Origin: Acidimicrobiales bacterium | Lineage (GTDB): Bacteria; Actinomycetota; Acidimicrobiia; Acidimicrobiales; Poriferisodaliceae | Reading direction: 5' to 3' | NCBI GenBank assembly: GCA_020631315.1 | Contig: JAHDHM010000142.1 | Span: 1-8,357, forward strand | DNA length: 8,357 nt | Shown: in pieces, positions 5,040-8,357 of the stretch | Layout of the letters: each line of letters starts with the position of its first letter | How positions within the stretch are numbered: position 1 is the stretch's first letter | Notes under the pieces: model-generated | Told to the model about the DNA's origin: nothing | The model's database searches: none | Seen by the model: only the letters and a program-made list of their open reading frames with translations | Made by a program: the position numbers and the translations under genes

Positions 5040-6288
5040 GTCGAGGACCTGTGTAGAGGGCCCGCAGACGCACTGAGGACCGCTGCTCGTACTCCTCCAT
5101 CGCGTGGGCCAGCCAGCCGGTGCTGCGACCGACGGCGAAGAGCAGTTCACCCGACCCTCGACGCCATGCGTGGCAGCGGGCCAACACGGCGAGACCGAAG
5201 TCGACGTTCGGCGGAGGGAGGCCTTCGCGACGCACCAGTTCCTCGACCGAGTTCGCCATGTCGACGACGTCGGTGGCGCCCGTCTCGGCAGCGGCGGCGA
5301 GCAAGACCGCACCACGCGGATCGCCGTCGGGGTACAGGACCTGGCCGAGGCCGGGTATGCGTCGGCCGCCGGACAGCCACTCCCCCACGACCCGTTCGGC
5401 GTCGCCCACCTCGAGGAGTTCGTCGAGGAAGCGCTCAACCCAGGTGCTTGCGGCGCCGTGGAGCGCCCCGCCGAAGGCAGCGTGGCCGGCGATCAGGGCG
5501 GCGTAGGGGTCGGCGCCGAACGACGCCGCAATCCGTACCGCCGAGGTCGATGCTGCCAACTCGTGGTCGGCCATCAACACCAGCACCCGACGCACGTGGT
5601 CGGCTTCGAGTGAGCTGACGTTCGACGGATCGTCGGACAGCACCGTCGCGAGGCGTCCGGCGATGCCGTGTTCGGTCACCAGCTGAGCGCGTCGGTCGCC
5701 GGGGGCCGGTGCACCTGCGTGACGCCACAGCATCGCTGCCGTGACGTCGACCAGACGTCGCGCGAGGCCGAGCACGCGGTCTCGGCGCAGGTCACCGCGC
5801 AACGTGTCCCGTGCCGCCAGCACGGGCAACACGACCCGAACTGCGTCGAGAGGAGACGCCGATGCCGGGAGCGCGTCCAGCACCTGGTGGAGCACGCTGT
5901 CGACCTCGGTGGTCGACGCGTCGGGCCACGGCGTGGCGCCGCGATCGGCCGGCCCCCAGAGCAGGTCGGCGACCTCCTCGAACGTCGCCGACGCGGCCAG
6001 CTCGATCGCCGAGCGGCCCCGATAGTGATGCCCGGCCGGTGTCACCAACGTGAGGCCGGACTCGATGACGACGTCAGGCCGAAGCGAGCCGCGGCGGCCC
6101 TCTCGGGCGAGCCCGTCGAGTTCGCGGGGGTCGAACCAGCTGCCGCGTTGCCCTGGCCGTCGGTGCGAGGTCAGCTGACCGCGCGAGACGTAGGCGTAGA
6201 GCGTCGACCGTTGGACGCCGAGCAACGACGCCGCGTCGGCGCTGGACACGAGATCGACGGACGACGCTGTCGAGGACTCGGCGGACAT
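5029..6288 (-). CDS. Citrate synthase family protein with N-terminal helix-turn-helix
   Basis: This 419-residue protein joins two domains. Residues ~13-57 (SSADAASLLGVQRSTLYAYV, then RRPGQRGSWFDPRELD) form a MerR/excisionase-type helix-turn-helix. Residues ~75-419 are a citrate synthase fold: GLTLVTPAGHHYRGRSAIEL, ADHELAAST (His242), FGGALHGAAS (His277, which polarises acyl-CoA in the family), PNVDF (Asp363, the usual base) and VGRSTGWLAHAMEEYE. At the oxaloacetate-binding site, where the family has GFGH, it reads GLGQVLYPDGDPR, so Gln316 replaces the expected His. The protein may be a weak or altered enzyme, or a ligand sensor that controls transcription. ATG 6288 is preferred over ATG 6300 because the likely -10 hexamer overlaps 6300. 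The open frame extending to 6987 is antisense to the next gene and not real. It heads the aminotransferase-methyltransferase operon. Confidence 0.85.
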   Translation of the reverse strand: MSAESSTASSVDLVSSADAASLLGVQRSTLYAYVSRGQLTSHRRPGQRGSWFDPRELDGLAREGRRGSLRPDVVIESGLTLVTPAGHHYRGRSAIELAASATFEEVADLLWGPADRGATPWPDASTTEVDSVLHQVLDALPASASPLDAVRVVLPVLAARDTLRGDLRRDRVLGLARRLVDVTAAMLWRHAGAPAPGDRRAQLVTEHGIAGRLATVLSDDPSNVSSLEADHVRRVLVLMADHELAASTSAVRIAASFGADPYAALIAGHAAFGGALHGAASTWVERFLDELLEVGDAERVVGEWLSGGRRIPGLGQVLYPDGDPRGAVLLAAAAETGATDVVDMANSVEELVRREGLPPPNVDFGLAVLARCHAWRRGSGELLFAVGRSTGWLAHAMEEYEQRSSVRLRALYTGPRPEV

Positions 6289-6295
6289 CACCGAG

Positions 6296-6326
6296 AGCAT
6301 ACCAGCGAACGTTGATCGATGATCAA
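6296..6326 (-). promoter_or_regulatory. Proposed leaderless promoter of the HTH-citrate synthase gene
   Basis: On the minus strand TTGATC (6326-6321) and TATGCT (6301-6296) could serve as -35 and -10, separated by 19 bases. ATG 6288 lies 7 bases after the -10, so the transcript would begin at or near the start codon, in keeping with no Shine-Dalgarno. A 19-base spacer is typical of promoters controlled by MerR-family proteins. This is a visual assignment. Confidence 0.45.
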
Positions 6327-6345
6327 CGTTGATCAATGCCATTGA
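6308..6345. promoter_or_regulatory. Nested palindromic operator array in the divergent citrate synthase promoter region
   Basis: A perfect dyad of two 10-bp arms, AACGTTGATC (6308-6317) and GATCAACGTT (6321-6330), surrounds the spacer GAT. A second direct copy of AACGTTGATC (6325-6334) overlaps the right arm, making GATCAACGTTGATC (6321-6334) a 14-bp palindrome. TCAATG (6333-6338) and CATTGA (6340-6345) form a further dyad. The array sits in the 75-base divergent gap and overlaps both proposed -35 elements. The obvious candidate binder is the helix-turn-helix domain of the adjacent citrate synthase-like protein (inference). Confidence 0.75.
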
Positions 6346-6357
6346 CAGCGCGACACT
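6329..6357 (+). promoter_or_regulatory. Proposed leaderless promoter of the stand-alone citrate synthase gene
   Basis: TTGATC (6329-6334) and GACACT (6352-6357) are 17 bases apart, and ATG 6364 begins 6 bases after the -10. No Shine-Dalgarno precedes the ATG, which fits a leaderless transcript. The consensus-looking TTGACA at 6342-6347 would place its -10 inside the gene, so it is not used in this model. Confidence 0.4.
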
Positions 6358-6363
6358 CGACAC

Positions 6364-7533
6364 ATGACCCTGATCTCCCCTGACCACCCGACGTTGCCCG
6401 CCAGCCCCAGCCCACTCGCTCCAGCGGGCACGCACGTCCCACCCGGTCTCGACGGCATCGTGGTCGCACGCACCGAGGTGGGCGACGTGCGCGGCGACGA
6501 GGGCTACTTCCACTACCGGGGCCACGACGCGGCGGCGCTCGCCGAACGCCATCCGGTCGAGGACGTCTGGCATCTCTTCCACCACGGCCACCTGCCTGAG
6601 GCCACCCGGTCCGCCGACTTCGCCGCGCAGGTCGCTCAGCTGCGGACGGCACCGCTCGACTCGGCGATCGAACTCGCCGCCGGCGCGGTCGCGGCCGGGT
6701 CCGGCGGCGTCATCGATGCCCTGCGCACGGTGCTCTCGCATCACGGAGCGGCGCTCGGCCCGTGGGTCGACCGCCCCGTCGAACAGGTGCATTCCGAGGC
6801 GCTCGCGCTCATCGCCCCCATGCCGACGATCGTCGCCGGGATCTGGCGCCGCAGCCGCGGCCGGGCCATCGCCGCGCCAGCCGACGGAGACCTGGCGACG
6901 GCCTACCTGCGAATGCTGCTCGACGCCGAGCCGGACCCGGCCGCCGCCGACGCCGTCCGCCAGTACCTGTGCCTCACCGTCGACCACGGCTTCAACGCCT
7001 CGACGTTCGTCGCTCGGTGCACCGCCTCGTCAGGAGCGAGCATGACCGGAGTACTGACGGCCGGCATCGGTTCACTCTCCGGGCCGCTGCACGGCGGTGC
7101 CCCCAGCCTCGTCCTCGACATGCTCGACGAGATCGAGGCCGACGGCGAGCCGCAGCGTTGGGTCCAGGAGCACCTGGCTGCCGGACGTCGCGTCATGGGG
7201 TTCGGCCACCGGATCTACCGGACCGACGATCCACGTGCCGCGCTGTTGCGTCGAACGGCGACACAGCACGGCGGCCGCAGGATCGAGCTCGCGCTCGAGG
7301 TCGAACATCTCGTGCTCGAGACACTCGCCGAGCGCCACCCCGACCGTGAGCTGCGGACCAACGTGGAGTTCTACGCCGCCGTCGCGCTCGAGCAGGCCGG
7401 TGTCCCGCGTGAGCTGTTCACACCGACGTTCGCGATCAGCCGGGCGATCGGCTGGATGGCCCACGCCATGGAACAGATCGACGGCAACCGCATCGTGCGA
7501 CCGGCCTCGGAGTACGTCGGACCGCTGCGCTGA
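6364..7533 (+). CDS. Citrate synthase / 2-methylcitrate synthase-like enzyme
   Basis: The 389-residue length is normal for a type II-like bacterial citrate synthase. Family landmarks in order: LDGIVVARTEVGDVRG and GYFHYRGHD near the N-terminus (29-54), VDHGFNASTF (His208), SGPLHGGAPS (His243), VMGFGHRIYRTDDPRA (His282), NVEFYAAV (Glu335 at the usual catalytic Asp position) and FAISRAIGWMAHAMEQ (Arg360). Both conserved His residues are therefore present, while the base is Glu rather than Asp. It should condense acetyl-CoA or propionyl-CoA with oxaloacetate; which of the two cannot be told. ATG 6364 is the first in-frame start and fits a leaderless transcript. It is divergent from the HTH-citrate synthase gene and separated from it by the palindrome array, so both are probably co-regulated. 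I recall Glu at this position in some actinobacterial citrate synthase 2 proteins but cannot verify it. Confidence 0.9.
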   Translation: MTLISPDHPTLPASPSPLAPAGTHVPPGLDGIVVARTEVGDVRGDEGYFHYRGHDAAALAERHPVEDVWHLFHHGHLPEATRSADFAAQVAQLRTAPLDSAIELAAGAVAAGSGGVIDALRTVLSHHGAALGPWVDRPVEQVHSEALALIAPMPTIVAGIWRRSRGRAIAAPADGDLATAYLRMLLDAEPDPAAADAVRQYLCLTVDHGFNASTFVARCTASSGASMTGVLTAGIGSLSGPLHGGAPSLVLDMLDEIEADGEPQRWVQEHLAAGRRVMGFGHRIYRTDDPRAALLRRTATQHGGRRIELALEVEHLVLETLAERHPDRELRTNVEFYAAVALEQAGVPRELFTPTFAISRAIGWMAHAMEQIDGNRIVRPASEYVGPLR

Positions 7534-7594
7534 CGCACACCCGACATACGTTTGTCCGCTCAAATTCGGCCGTCTGACTGCCGATACGGAGCGC

Positions 7595-8357
7595 ATGGGT
7601 GGCACGACTTCGGCGACGGGCGGTTCCGCGTCGAGCCAGGCAGAGGACCAGAAGAACTCTCGTTGGGGTGAGAACCCGTGGGCCGCCCGCGCCCTGAAGA
7701 CCGCCCTGTTCCTGCTGCCCGTGCTCGCCGGCTATCTCGCCGGCACCGTGTTCTCCTGGGTCGTCCCGCGACCGTCGATGTTGGTGGGCGCGATCGCCTG
7801 GTGGATCGGCATCCTCGTCGTCTCCACCATCGCGATCACCGTCGTCCGACCCGCCATCCAAGGCCTCGCCCCACTCGCCTTCCTCTACCAGTGCACCCTC
7901 GTGTTCCCCGGCGAAGCCCCCGACCGCTTCAAGACCGCCCTGAAACAGCGATCGGCACGTGAGCTCCAACGCAAGGTCGAGAACGGCGAGTCGCTCGGTG
8001 ACACCCCGGAAGAAGCCGCCCAGAACATCGTGACGCTGCTGGCGATGCTCAACGACCACGACCGCATGACCCGCGGCCATTCGGAGCGGGTGCGCGCCTA
8101 CTCCGACATGATCGCCGAGGAACTCGGGATCTCCGAGGCCGACCGCGAGAAGCTCCACTGGGCCGCCCTCGTCCACGACATGGGCAAGCTCACCGTGCCG
8201 TCCGAGGTGCTCAACAAGCCAGGGCGCCCCACGGACGAGGAATGGCAACAGCTCCGCGACCACCCCAAGAACTCCGCCAAGTTCCTGATGCCCCTCCGCC
8301 CATGGCTCGGCACCTGGCTCGACGCAGCAACACAACACCACGAACGCTGGGACGGCA
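7595..8357 (+). CDS. Membrane-anchored HD-GYP/HD-domain phosphodiesterase (3' end outside window)
   Basis: The frame is open from ATG 7595 to the right edge, giving 254 visible residues and no stop. Residues 1-30 are hydrophilic. Two hydrophobic segments follow, ~36-57 (TALFLLPVLAGYLAGTVFSW) and ~62-84 (MLVGAIAWWIGILVVSTIAI), with a third, weaker one at 91-104, so the N-terminus is membrane-anchored. From ~142 the metal-dependent phosphohydrolase domain begins: GHSERVRAYS (161-170), LVHDMGKLTVPSEVLNKPG (192-210, the HD pair H194-D195), the DHP at 222-224, and QHHERWDG at the edge. In HD-GYP proteins the next residues are normally GxGYP, so c-di-GMP hydrolysis is the best guess; the GYP itself lies outside the window. 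GGAG at 7588-7591 is a weak, close ribosome binding site. The gene starts 61 bases after the citrate synthase and may or may not share its transcript. Confidence 0.85.
   Translation, partial: MGGTTSATGGSASSQAEDQKNSRWGENPWAARALKTALFLLPVLAGYLAGTVFSWVVPRPSMLVGAIAWWIGILVVSTIAITVVRPAIQGLAPLAFLYQCTLVFPGEAPDRFKTALKQRSARELQRKVENGESLGDTPEEAAQNIVTLLAMLNDHDRMTRGHSERVRAYSDMIAEELGISEADREKLHWAALVHDMGKLTVPSEVLNKPGRPTDEEWQQLRDHPKNSAKFLMPLRPWLGTWLDAATQHHERWDG

Noticed and set aside
3974..5056. 360-codon plus-strand frame
   Set aside because: Antisense to the aminotransferase, whose motifs are complete; no family resemblance in the antisense product.
6342..6347. TTGACA as a consensus -35 for the plus-strand citrate synthase
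   Set aside because: A correctly spaced -10 would fall inside the coding region, after ATG 6364.
6289..6987. 233-codon upstream extension of the HTH-citrate synthase frame
   Set aside because: It runs antisense through the start of the other citrate synthase and the operator region. The domain sequence begins only after ATG 6288.
7566..7584. TCGGC...GCCGA hairpin as a terminator after the citrate synthase
   Set aside because: A 5-bp stem without a T-run. The 61-base gap 7534-7594 shows no convincing terminator or promoter.
7436..8341. 301-codon minus-strand frame
   Set aside because: Antisense to the HD-domain gene, which shows clear transmembrane segments and HD motifs in the plus frame.

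Overview
The window is high-GC DNA with actinobacterial-style genes: leaderless-looking promoters, GTG starts, class III aminotransferase, DUF35/thiolase pair and HTH-linked citrate synthase. An Acidimicrobiia-type or other high-GC actinobacterium is my best guess. That placement is an impression from protein style, not a computed result. I see no rRNA, tRNA, CRISPR array or transposase.

Layout. (1) Bases 1-842, plus strand: the 3' part of a gene for an Ala-rich coiled-coil protein ending in a helix-hairpin-helix domain. It opens with 21-bp tandem repeats that encode heptads. (2) Bases 839-3055, minus strand: a DUF35 zinc-ribbon/OB-fold protein, then an SCP2-type thiolase interrupted by a frameshift, then a Nudix hydrolase whose N-terminus lacks an ordinary start codon. 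The Nudix gene ends tail-to-tail with the coiled-coil gene on a shared palindromic CTAG. (3) Bases 3129-6288, minus strand: a citrate synthase-like protein with an N-terminal helix-turn-helix, a class III aminotransferase and a SAM-dependent methyltransferase, closely packed. (4) Bases 6289-6363: a short divergent promoter region filled with nested palindromes built on AACGTTGATC. (5) Bases 6364-7533, plus strand: a second, stand-alone citrate synthase. (6) Bases 7595-8357, plus strand: the 5' part of a membrane-anchored HD-GYP/HD-domain phosphodiesterase gene that runs off the right edge.

How they may work together. The minus-strand genes from 6288 to 839 are co-directional with gaps of no more than about 75 bases, so they could be one transcript or two (citrate synthase-aminotransferase-methyltransferase, and DUF35-thiolase-Nudix). 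Citrate synthase homologues condense acyl-CoA with a 2-oxoacid, and a DUF35/thiolase pair makes or breaks C-C bonds on acyl-CoA, so an acyl-CoA or amine-derived carboxylate pathway is possible; no substrate can be read from the sequence.

The most interesting part is the divergent citrate synthase pair. One member carries a DNA-binding domain and has Gln where the usual second active-site His would be. The two start codons are separated only by an operator-like palindrome array that overlaps both proposed promoters. This suggests a citrate synthase fold used as a metabolite-sensing regulator of itself and its catalytic sister.
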